Part shown: positions 1-5,791 of the stretch, piece after piece
How positions within the stretch are numbered: position 1 is the first letter of the stretch
How the letters are laid out: each line of letters opens with the position of its first letter
DNA from: Myxococcales bacterium
GTDB lineage: Bacteria; Myxococcota; Polyangia; Fen-1088
Assembly (NCBI GenBank): GCA_003155465.1
Contig: PMCR01000510.1
Location: forward strand, 1-7,489
Direction of reading: 5' to 3'
Length of the DNA stretch: 7,489 bases
Position numbers and translations under genes: made by a program
Notes under the pieces: model-generated
Database searches by the model: none
What the model was told of the DNA's origin: nothing
Seen by the model: only the letters and a program-made list of their open reading frames with translations

Positions 1-538
1 TCCCGCTGCCTTGGTTGTTGTGCGCATTCAACAACTCAAGTATGTTGTTACTGCCGTTATTCGCAATCCCGTTGTTGGCTTTAGTGTTCATCGGGACGCA
101 GCACTCCTCGAGCCCTTTGAGATGCACCCAGCTGCCGCTGATCACGATGCCAAAGGTGTAGGCGCCGTTGGCTATCTGCAGGTTGGTGAAGTCGAATTTC
201 GGGGTCTCGCCTGGATAGGCCCAGTACTTGATTCGGTTGGTATCCGAGGTTCCGCTCTTCGAGAGCTGGATGCCAGCGCCGCTCGACGCGGGCGTCGTGA
301 TCTTGTACGTCCCGCCGCGGAGCCAGATGGTGTCTCCAGCCGCCACCGTGCCGGCCGCTTTCTGCAGGGTGCCCCAGGGGCTGGCTTGGGTGCCGGGATT
401 CGAATCGCTGCCCGTGGGGGCCACGTAGTACTCCGTGGCAAGAGCATCCCTTGCGGCGAACGAGCCCAGGCCGGACAATAGCCAAAGCAGCAGGCAGTGT
501 CGCTCACCCCGTTTCGGAAGACGTTTTGCGGATTTCAT
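1..538 (-). CDS. Secreted PL9-type pectate lyase paralogue, N-terminal part (runs off the left edge)
   Basis: The first 179 residues of an exported right-handed beta-helix protein; the gene continues past base 1. Residues 1-34 form a signal peptide: basic start (KSAKRLPKR), hydrophobic stretch around 15-28, and a DALA|TEYYV cleavage site. The mature part opens with TEYYVAPTGSDSNPGT, then SPWGTLQKAA and RGGTY, the usual entry to PL9/DUF1565-like beta-helices. By eye it is about 64% identical to the mature N-terminus of the neighbouring lyase at 864-2858, and the signal peptide is exactly as long, so the two are tandem paralogues. The calcium-binding and catalytic residues, expected near residues 210-280, lie outside the window, so activity cannot be judged. 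The ATG at 538 is chosen because AAGGAGA (544-550) precedes it at good spacing and the context AAGGAGACTGTG is nearly the same as at the neighbour. A 325-nt gap and a regulatory-looking element suggest it may have its own promoter. Confidence 0.85.
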   Translation of the reverse strand, partial: MKSAKRLPKRGERHCLLLWLLSGLGSFAARDALATEYYVAPTGSDSNPGTQASPWGTLQKAAGTVAAGDTIWLRGGTYKITTPASSGAGIQLSKSGTSDTNRIKYWAYPGETPKFDFTNLQIANGAYTFGIVISGSWVHLKGLEECCVPMNTKANNGIANNGSNNILELLNAHNNQGSG

Positions 539-543
539 CACAG

Positions 544-550
544 TCTCCTT
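544..550 (-). promoter_or_regulatory. Ribosome binding site of the partial PL9 gene
   Basis: On the minus strand AAGGAGA lies 5 nt upstream of the ATG at 538. The surrounding AAGGAGACTGTGATG differs at a single base from the start context of the paralogue (AAGGAGACTCTGATG). This fixes the start and indicates that both genes descend from a duplication that included the leader. Confidence 0.8.
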
Positions 551-716
551 TGGCGCATCATGGCGATTCGGACAAAACCGCCACAGCCGGCAGAAGCGGA
601 CGCGATTCGTCCAGACGTGGTGATCGTGGCACTGGCCAAGCGACCAAGCTCGACGGACCGCACTGCTTCTTCTCGAGCCGGGTGACGTTTGCTCATAAAC
701 AAGTCCCGTTCAGAAG

Positions 717-750
717 GGGGCAGTGACTTGCCGAAATGGGTCACTTCGGC
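717..750 (-). promoter_or_regulatory. Candidate operator/promoter element, copy upstream of the partial PL9 gene
   Basis: Read on the plus strand, GGGGCAG, GACT and ATGGGTCA recur in the same order and spacing as at 5519-5545 upstream of the GH2 gene (22 of 27 positions identical by eye). Two inverted repeats overlap here: AGTGAC (722-727) with GTCACT (740-745), and GCCGAA (730-735) with TTCGGC (745-750), the latter with ATGGGTCAC in its loop. The element ends 178 nt before the ATG at 538. I cannot tell whether it acts as an operator, an activator site or an RNA structure; no clear -35/-10 pair is visible. Confidence 0.45.
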
Positions 751-811
751 GCTGAGAAAATGGGCAAACCCGTAGCGGGAACGCGAATCGAAGGGGCTGT
801 TGCCGCCAAAT

Positions 812-841
812 CCGGCGCGGGCCGGGCTCGGCCGGCGCCGG
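812..841 (-). terminator. GC-rich hairpin after the PL9 lyase gene, possible terminator
   Basis: CCGGCGC (812-818) pairs with GCGCCGG (835-841), and GGCCG (820-824) pairs with CGGCC (829-833). The result is a 12-bp stem with one G-G mismatch (819/834) and a 4-nt loop (825-828). On the transcribed strand it starts 22 nt after the stop codon at 864-866. There is no U-run after it (ATTTGG follows), so it is not a textbook intrinsic terminator. It may still end transcription or stabilise the 3' end of the mRNA. Confidence 0.4.
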
Positions 842-863
842 GGGACAGGCGCCGTGTCTTGGC

Positions 864-992
864 CTATTCCCGCTTGGCGCGGAAACTCGCCCACCGACGT
901 CGCCGATACAGAGCCAGGCCGAAAGCGCCCAGCATCGCGACGAGAGAGCCCGCCGAGCTACGTCCAGAAATCGAGCCGACCGCGTATGAACA
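864..992 (-). other. MYXO-CTERM-like sorting tail of the PL9 lyase
   Basis: These codons encode residues 622-664: GCS with Cys623, a spacer of about 12 small and polar residues, a hydrophobic stretch (LVAMLGAFGLAL) and RRRR, then nine further residues. Known MYXO-CTERM domains share the Cys, helix and Arg cluster. The long Cys-to-helix spacer and the extra tail after the arginines are slightly unusual. Confidence 0.65.
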
Positions 993-2858
993 GCCAGACG
1001 AGCCTGCGGCGTTGGCCGGGGCTGATCCGCTTTGTCCACCGCCCACGCTGCCGGCTTCGGTGCCCGCACTCCCCCCGATTCCCGCCTTCGTTCCAGCCGT
1101 ACCCCCTGTCTCGATCACCCCTGTTCCGCCAGCGCCAACCACAGTGCTCTCCCCGGTTGCGGGGTTGCCACCTGCGCCGCCGCTCGGTTCGACTTCCCCC
1201 CCTGACCCAGACGTCCCGCCCGAGCCCATCATCCCCGTCGTGTCCGCCCCCGTGGTCCCTCCGGTCTCGGTGGTTCTGCCGCCCGCGCCGGCGTCTCTGC
1301 TCCCACCGCTGCCTGCGGGAACAGTCCCGCCTGAACTGACGCTGGCGCTTCCGGTGGTCCCGCCCGAAGCGGCTACACTGCCGCCGCCGGCGCCCCCGGC
1401 GCGGGTCGTCCCGCCGCTGCCGGCGCCCCCAGTTCCGGTGCTCCCGCCGCCGCCCCCGCCCCCGGTTCCGGTGGTCCCGCCGCCCCCGCTGCTTCCCGTG
1501 GATCCAAATTCATAGGCGCCCAAGTCAGGGGCAGCGCCTACAAAGGGAAGTTTGACGTCCGTGCCTTTATCGATCATTGCGCTGCCCGCAGCCAGTTTGA
1601 GGAAGTCCACATTGGGCGGGCTCCCGTCGGCCTGGCGGGGTCCCAGGATGCCTTCACCTGGGGTCGGCTCTGTCACTCCGACGAAATCACTGTCTTTGGG
1701 GGTGATATTCAGATCCCAGGTGTTGAATTGGCTGTCGGTCCCAAAAGCGTCGCCAATGTCGTTGTTCTTGTTGGGATAGGCGATGTTGTTTCTCAGTATG
1801 TGAACCTTGTCCCCTGTCAGCTTGACGTCGTCCCCCGTTCGCGTGGTCCCACTCCAGCTGCTGGCCAGCATATTGAATTGAGTTCCGTTCTTGTACGCCG
1901 TGTTGTTGTACCAAGTGTTCCCACCCCCGGAGTGGTTGGCGTAGAATCCCGATGCCCTGCACCCCCACGCCACGTTGTTCTGGACGAGGTGCCTGATGCC
2001 GGTCTTGCTGCTGCCTATCTTGAAGCAGTTGCCATTTCCTGCCGTGCCTTTGCCCGAATTGATGTACCCACTGCCATAGGCATAGGAGTTTTCGATTGTG
2101 ACCGGAACCTCCTGGCTGATGAAGTCGTAGCCATCGTCAGAATTCCACCACGCCCGGCAGCCCCTGATGATCGTGCTGGTGCCCTTGGTCTGGTAGTGAA
2201 CGCCGAAACCATCGGCATTTTCTCCGGGGCTTTTTCCATTGGGACTCGGATCGTAGTTGTCGTGTGCGTCACAATTGAGAAGGACGTGGCCCCCGTTCTG
2301 CTTAGTGCCGATGAATATCCCGTTGCCGGCGTTGTGATGCATGTTCAGCAACTCAAAAATGTCATTGCTGGCGGGATCGTCTACCGCAAAGCCATTGTTG
2401 GAGTCGTTGATCATCGGGACGCCCTTTTCCTCGAGCCCCTTGAAGTGCAGGTAGCTGCCGGTCACGTGGAAACCCATGGTATAGCCGCTGCTTGACACCT
2501 TCATGTTGGTGAAGTCGATGACCGGGACCTCGCCCGGGTACGCCCAGTACTTGATGCGGTTGGTGTCCGATGTCCCGCTCTTCGTGAACTCGATGCCGTT
2601 GCTCGAATGGGGCGTCGTAATAGAGTAGGTCCCGCCCCGGAAGTAGACCGTGTCTCCAGCCCCCGCCGAGTCGGCCGCCTTCTGCACGGTGCCCCAGGGG
2701 CTGTCCTTGGTGCCGGGGTTCGAATCGCTGCCCGTGGGTGATACGTAGTATTCGGTGGCCAAGGCACTCTTCGTGGCGAACAAACCCAGGCCGGCGAACA
2801 GCCCCAGCACGAGGGAGTATTGCCGACCCATCTTGGACGTGCGCCTTGCGAATTCCAT
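864..2858 (-). CDS. Secreted pectate lyase, family PL9, with Gly-rich linker and MYXO-CTERM-like anchor
   Basis: A 664-residue exported enzyme that should cleave polygalacturonate by Ca-dependent beta-elimination. Residues 1-34 are a signal peptide ending SALA|TEYYV; about 35-452 form the beta-helix. NADGF (Asp216), NSDDGYD (Asp241, Asp242, Asp245) and CFKIG (Lys280) match, with nearly constant offsets of 7-8, the calcium ligands D209, D233, D234, D237 and catalytic K273 that I recall for Dickeya Pel9A, so activity is likely. Residues 453-622 are a Gly/Ser/Thr linker. The end has Cys623, a short hydrophobic helix (about 636-651) and RRRR (652-655), as in MYXO-CTERM tails handled by myxosortase, implying cell-surface attachment. 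The ATG at 2858 is chosen for AAGGAGA (2864-2870) and the signal peptide; the frame stays open upstream to 3392 but there overlaps the GH2 gene and gives an Arg/Gly/His-rich non-protein-like sequence. It lies 74 nt after the GH2 stop, probably in the same operon. Confidence 0.88.
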   Translation of the reverse strand: MEFARRTSKMGRQYSLVLGLFAGLGLFATKSALATEYYVSPTGSDSNPGTKDSPWGTVQKAADSAGAGDTVYFRGGTYSITTPHSSNGIEFTKSGTSDTNRIKYWAYPGEVPVIDFTNMKVSSSGYTMGFHVTGSYLHFKGLEEKGVPMINDSNNGFAVDDPASNDIFELLNMHHNAGNGIFIGTKQNGGHVLLNCDAHDNYDPSPNGKSPGENADGFGVHYQTKGTSTIIRGCRAWWNSDDGYDFISQEVPVTIENSYAYGSGYINSGKGTAGNGNCFKIGSSKTGIRHLVQNNVAWGCRASGFYANHSGGGNTWYNNTAYKNGTQFNMLASSWSGTTRTGDDVKLTGDKVHILRNNIAYPNKNNDIGDAFGTDSQFNTWDLNITPKDSDFVGVTEPTPGEGILGPRQADGSPPNVDFLKLAAGSAMIDKGTDVKLPFVGAAPDLGAYEFGSTGSSGGGGTTGTGGGGGGGSTGTGGAGSGGTTRAGGAGGGSVAASGGTTGSASVSSGGTVPAGSGGSRDAGAGGRTTETGGTTGADTTGMMGSGGTSGSGGEVEPSGGAGGNPATGESTVVGAGGTGVIETGGTAGTKAGIGGSAGTEAGSVGGGQSGSAPANAAGSSGCSYAVGSISGRSSAGSLVAMLGAFGLALYRRRRWASFRAKRE
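994..1502 (-). repeat. Low-complexity Gly/Ser/Thr linker coding region of the PL9 lyase
   Basis: These codons encode about residues 453-621, dominated by GG, TGG and SGG units with scattered Ala, Val and Glu. It is a flexible spacer that lifts the catalytic domain away from the envelope anchor. The strong codon bias opens a 259-codon Pro-rich frame on the plus strand (736-1515), which is a shadow. Confidence 0.8.
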
Positions 2859-2932
2859 CAGAGTCTCCTTCTTTGCTGCCGAACGAGTTTGAGTCGCTAC
2901 ACCTGAGTCATTCGTCAAAGGAACGCCAATTC
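2859..2932 (-). other. Short GH2-to-PL9 intergenic spacer
   Basis: This 74-nt spacer has no stem-loop followed by a T-run, so co-transcription of the GH2 and lyase genes is likely. It contains TGAGTC twice as a direct repeat (2890-2895 and 2904-2909). The second lies in TGAGTCATTCGTC (2904-2916), which matches 11 of 13 bases of TGGGTCATTCATC at 5539-5551 in front of the GH2 gene. Confidence 0.5.
2864..2870 (-). promoter_or_regulatory. Ribosome binding site of the PL9 lyase gene
   Basis: AAGGAGA on the minus strand, 5 nt before the ATG at 2858. It decides the start in favour of 2858 over the much longer open frame that reaches 3392. Confidence 0.85.
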
Positions 2933-5497
2933 CTAGTCGCAGGTTCCCGAGCAGGGAACCCAGGTGCCGTCGGTGACTGTTATGGTCGCGGTGCCGTCGG
3001 TGAGCCCGGACGCTTTGGCCCCCACCGTGATGGTCCCCGCGCCGGTCGACTGAACGATGGCGTAGGCCAGGCCGCCGCTGGCGGTGCGCGTATCTCCGCG
3101 GAACATCGTCTGCTGACTGTTCGCGCTGTCCACGGCTATGATGGTGCCAGGACCCGTGATCGAGAAGGTCACAGCGGTATCGCTGGGCACTGCGGCCACG
3201 ACGAAAGAGACGTCGTCCAGGTCGGTCGTTATCTTGTCGTGGTCCGCCTTGAGCACCACCTTGCCGGCCGACACCGCGGGGTTCGCAATCGGCGCTCCGG
3301 TTCCCCCCCATACCTTCACCCACGCCGAGCCGCTGGTCCTCAGATTCCCCAGTGAGTCCAGGAGCCCGCCGCTGCCACCAATGTTTGGCCAATTGCCATC
3401 CTGCTCGCCCAGGTAGTCAACCCCCGTCCAGATGAAGTCGCCGGTCAGCCCCGCGTTCCCCATCACGTCGCCGGTCCAAGTGGCGGTATCGGGGCCCTTC
3501 TCGCTGATCACGCCGGGCACCTTGGGCGACATTCCCATGGCCTGCAGGAGTTCGCTGGTGCGGTAGTTGACGCCGAAAACGTCGAGTGTGGTTCTGGTGT
3601 CCCCGGTGATGTCACCAGCGGAGGAAGGCTGAAAGAGCGCCTGGGTGACAGCGCGCCCGGGGTCGAGGGTGTGACATATCTCGACCATCTTCTTCAGCAG
3701 AGGAGTTCGCGTGCTATTTGAATCGCGGATTTCGTTGCCGGTACTGTAGAGCGCGATGCTCGGGTGGTTGCGATCCCGCATGACGATGCCGGTCACATCG
3801 ACCTGGTACCACGGTGCCCCCGTGGTGCCCCCGGGCACCGCAGGAATTCCCGTCGGCGCCGTCGATACCTTGTTGAAGTAGGTCGCGTAGTCGCCGGTAT
3901 CGCTGTACTTGTGTGCGATCCACATGTCGAAGAACTCATCCATGACCAGAATGCCCATCCGGTCGCACAGATCGAGGAACTCTGGGTTGGGCGGATCGTG
4001 GGCGGTGCGGATGGCGTTGGCCCCGATGGTCGCCTTGAGCGCAGCAATCCGCCTTTGGATGGCCCGCCCCGGCGCGCCAAGCCCGAGTCCGTGGTAGTCC
4101 TGGTGCAAGCAGACGCCCTTCATCTTCACGTTCTTGCCATTGATATTCAGGCCTGTCGTGGCGTCGAATACCAGGCTCCGGATTCCAAACGGGGTGACAT
4201 CGTCGTCCACCGTTTTGCCGCCGACCTGAACGTTGGTCACGAGCTTATACATGTTGGGAGTTTCGAGTGACCATAGTTTGGGATTCGTGACCGGGACATC
4301 GAACGCGAACTTGGCCGATGCGCCGGCAGCGATGTCCTGGGCAGTCGCCGTGACCGGTGCCAGAGCCGTCCCGCCGGCGTCGCTGACGATGCCCTGCACG
4401 CTCACGCTTTGCGACGACGCACCCGAGTTGACCACCGAGGTCGTAACCTTGACGGTCGCCGACGCAGCCGTCGGCGTGGGCGTGGTGACGTAAGTGGCCC
4501 ACTGATCGACATGCACCGGATCGGTCGCAATGACGCGAGCGTGGCGGTAGATTCCAGCACCCGCGTAGTAGCGGGAGTTGGGCTGCGCGGTGGAGTCGGT
4601 CTTGACCGCGATCACGTTTTCCGCCCCCAACTTGATGTTCTTGGTCATGTCGTAGCGGAAGCTCACGTACCCGTACGGATGAGTTCCGAGAGCAGTGCCG
4701 TTGATGTACACGGTGCTGTTCAGCATCACGCCGTCGAATTCAACGTAAACTTGCTGTGTTTGCGTCACGCTTGCGGGAAGACTGAAGTGATTCCGGTACC
4801 AACCGATTCCCGACGGCGCATAGCCACCCCGGCCGGTTGTCTTGGCACCTGAATCGAACGGCCCTTCGATGGCCCAGTCGTGCGGGAGGTTCACCTTCTT
4901 CCACGTAGAATCACCGAAAGTTGACGACTCCGCTCCGCTCGCGTCACCCTTGTTGAACAGCCAGTTCCGGTCGAGAGGCATGATGGTTCGTACCCGATTC
5001 CCGGGCGTTGGAAGAACAGTCACGCCGCCGCCGCTGGGTGTGCCGCCAGTGTCGACGACGCCACCCGTGGCTGTGCTCCCGCCACGGGCAACGCTCCCGC
5101 CACGGGCAGCGCTCCCCCCGGTTGGGTTGCCGCCGCTGCCCGGCAAGCCGCCCGTGCCGTTGCCGCCGCTAGCCGGCAGGCCCCCGGTGGCGTTCCCGCC
5201 GCTGCCCGGCAAGCCGCCCGTGCCGTTGCCGCCGCTAGCCGGCAGGCCCCCGGTGGCGTTCCCGCCGCTGCCCGGCGCGGTTTGGCCGCCAGCGTTGCTG
5301 CCTCCCGAAGCGGGCGTGGTCTGCCCACCCTCGCCGGTTACGCCACCCCCGCCTGCCCCTGCGCTTCCGTTGTCGACCGAACCGCCGGAATTCTGGGTGC
5401 CACTCCCGGTACTCGCGGTACCAGAATTGGTTGAGCAAGCGGAAGCGACAAGTGTCGCCGAGAAAAGGACGGCTAAAACGGCGTGTTTTCTTTGCAT
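2933..5497 (-). CDS. Lipoprotein glycoside hydrolase family 2 (beta-galactosidase-like)
   Basis: An 854-residue envelope-anchored hydrolase. Residues 1-21 are a lipoprotein signal ending VASAC21 (lipobox with Ala at -3); 22 to about 165 are a Gly-rich linker with a perfect 22-residue repeat. The GH2 core follows: sugar-binding jelly roll (about 170-330, NLPHDWAIEGPF, GIGWYR, YAGAGIYRHARV), Ig-like domain (about 331-440) and TIM barrel (about 445-735, RTAHDPPNPEFLDLCDRMG, MDEFFD). Glu589 in STGNEI is the expected acid/base, Glu666 in VISEKG the likely nucleophile; DFIWTGVDYLGE (687-698) is a typical GH2 barrel-end motif. About 745-843 resemble the GH2 C5 Ig-like domain, with a shortened loop. 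The usual DUF4982 domain between barrel and C5 appears to be missing. The protein ends PCSGTCD with two Cys. The ATG at 5497 has AGGAG (5504-5508) 6 nt upstream. Its neighbours suggest action on pectic galactan or similar side chains; beta-glucuronidase or another GH2 specificity cannot be excluded. Confidence 0.9.
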   Translation of the reverse strand: MQRKHAVLAVLFSATLVASACSTNSGTASTGSGTQNSGGSVDNGSAGAGGGGVTGEGGQTTPASGGSNAGGQTAPGSGGNATGGLPASGGNGTGGLPGSGGNATGGLPASGGNGTGGLPGSGGNPTGGSAARGGSVARGGSTATGGVVDTGGTPSGGGVTVLPTPGNRVRTIMPLDRNWLFNKGDASGAESSTFGDSTWKKVNLPHDWAIEGPFDSGAKTTGRGGYAPSGIGWYRNHFSLPASVTQTQQVYVEFDGVMLNSTVYINGTALGTHPYGYVSFRYDMTKNIKLGAENVIAVKTDSTAQPNSRYYAGAGIYRHARVIATDPVHVDQWATYVTTPTPTAASATVKVTTSVVNSGASSQSVSVQGIVSDAGGTALAPVTATAQDIAAGASAKFAFDVPVTNPKLWSLETPNMYKLVTNVQVGGKTVDDDVTPFGIRSLVFDATTGLNINGKNVKMKGVCLHQDYHGLGLGAPGRAIQRRIAALKATIGANAIRTAHDPPNPEFLDLCDRMGILVMDEFFDMWIAHKYSDTGDYATYFNKVSTAPTGIPAVPGGTTGAPWYQVDVTGIVMRDRNHPSIALYSTGNEIRDSNSTRTPLLKKMVEICHTLDPGRAVTQALFQPSSAGDITGDTRTTLDVFGVNYRTSELLQAMGMSPKVPGVISEKGPDTATWTGDVMGNAGLTGDFIWTGVDYLGEQDGNWPNIGGSGGLLDSLGNLRTSGSAWVKVWGGTGAPIANPAVSAGKVVLKADHDKITTDLDDVSFVVAAVPSDTAVTFSITGPGTIIAVDSANSQQTMFRGDTRTASGGLAYAIVQSTGAGTITVGAKASGLTDGTATITVTDGTWVPCSGTCD
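5130..5276 (-). repeat. Perfect 66-bp tandem repeat in the GH2 linker
   Basis: Copies at 5130-5195 and 5196-5261 are identical base for base, and 5262-5276 repeats the first 15 bases of the unit. Each unit encodes 22 residues made of two related 11-residue halves (GGLPASGGNGT and GGLPGSGGNAT). The period is a multiple of three, so gain or loss of a unit changes linker length without a frameshift. Confidence 0.9.
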
Positions 5498-5503
5498 GAA
5501 GAA

Positions 5504-5508
5504 CTCCT
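5504..5508 (-). promoter_or_regulatory. Ribosome binding site of the GH2 gene
   Basis: AGGAG on the minus strand, 6 nt upstream of the ATG at 5497. It supports this start, which also gives a complete lipoprotein signal peptide. Confidence 0.75.
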
Positions 5509-5518
5509 AAATAGACTA

Positions 5519-5556
5519 GGGGCAGCGACTCCGCGAGATGGGTCATTCATCTGCGG
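5519..5556 (-). promoter_or_regulatory. Candidate operator/promoter element upstream of the GH2 gene
   Basis: The second copy of the element seen at 717-750: on the plus strand GGGGCAG, GACT and ATGGGTCA in the same order and spacing. It overlaps a hairpin-capable inverted repeat in which CCGC (5531-5534) and AGATG (5536-5540) pair with CATCT (5548-5552) and GCGG (5553-5556); there is one bulged G (5535), and GGTCATT (5541-5547) forms the loop. It ends only 21 nt before the ATG at 5497, so it could lie within the leader of the mRNA or overlap the transcription start. No convincing sigma-70 hexamers are visible. Confidence 0.45.
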
Positions 5557-5791
5557 GGTTTCCTCTGTCTTGGACTTCGCAAAACTGACCGATTTCGTCG
5601 CAGGGCCTAGCCTGGGGATGGATTCCGAGAGGGGCGAGGTGCTGTTGCTGATGGTCAAGGGGACGTTCCGATTGACGGCAACCGCCCCGGTTTGAGGATA
5701 CCACGCGATTCCTCGATTTCTGGCGCCGCCTGTTGCCCGCCGAATGATCTTGTACAACAAGACTCGTCGCAGCGAAGATAAGTCGGCTCGC

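Larger units (their letters stand above)
539..863. other. Intergenic region between the two PL9 genes
   Basis: This 325-nt stretch has no convincing gene. Going down the minus strand from the stop of the upstream lyase it holds a strong GC hairpin (812-841), then an element shared with the GH2 promoter region (717-750), then about 165 nt of unassigned sequence, then the Shine-Dalgarno site of the next gene. A 52-codon ORF (696 to 538, minus) ends in a TGATG overlap with the downstream start, but its third codon positions are only about 58% G or C by my count and it resembles nothing I know. The length of the gap and its contents suggest that a new transcription unit starts here. Confidence 0.6.
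5498..5791. other. Intergenic region between the pseudokinase and GH2 genes
   Basis: This stretch of 294 nt has no supported gene. It should carry the end of the pseudokinase transcript and the promoter of the GH2-PL9 unit. Apart from the shared element at 5519-5556, I see only a weak 6-bp stem with a 3-nt loop (TCTTGT at 5748-5753, ACAAGA at 5757-5762) shortly after the pseudokinase stop. A minus-strand frame at 5473-5760 overlaps the GH2 start and does not look like a protein. Confidence 0.6.

Noticed and set aside
538..696. Minus-strand 52-codon ORF ending in a TGATG overlap with the second PL9 start, a possible leader peptide
   Set aside because: Its third codon positions are only about 58% G or C by my count, it has no recognisable sequence, and it would run through the ribosome binding site of the next gene. 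The stop overlap is probably chance.
736..1515. Plus-strand Pro-rich open frame of 259 codons
   Set aside because: It is the mirror of the Gly-rich linker codons of the lyase; GGN codons read as NCC on the other strand. It has no domain and no ribosome binding site.
1728..2495. Plus-strand open frame of 255 codons
   Set aside because: It lies wholly antisense to the PL9 catalytic domain, whose residues are clearly conserved. It is a by-product of high GC content.
2859..2932. Terminator between the GH2 and PL9 genes
   Set aside because: No stable stem-loop is visible in the 74-nt spacer, so I treat the two genes as one likely transcript.
2859..3392. Upstream extension of the lyase frame by 178 codons to a start at 3392
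   Set aside because: It overlaps the GH2 C-terminal coding sequence on the same strand in another frame and gives an Arg/Gly/His-rich sequence. The start at 2858 has a good ribosome binding site and a signal peptide.
4842..5510. Plus-strand Pro-rich open frame of 222 codons
   Set aside because: It is antisense to the GH2 signal peptide, linker repeat and jelly roll. The Pro-rich composition comes from the Gly-rich linker.
5473..5760. Minus-strand 95-codon ORF between the pseudokinase and GH2 genes
   Set aside because: It overlaps the GH2 start in another frame, covers the probable promoter region, and shows no protein-like pattern or ribosome binding site.
5748..5762. Stem-loop TCTTGT-ACA-ACAAGA shortly after the pseudokinase stop as a terminator
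   Set aside because: The stem is only 6 bp and AT-rich, the loop has 3 nt and no T-run follows. It is too weak to call.
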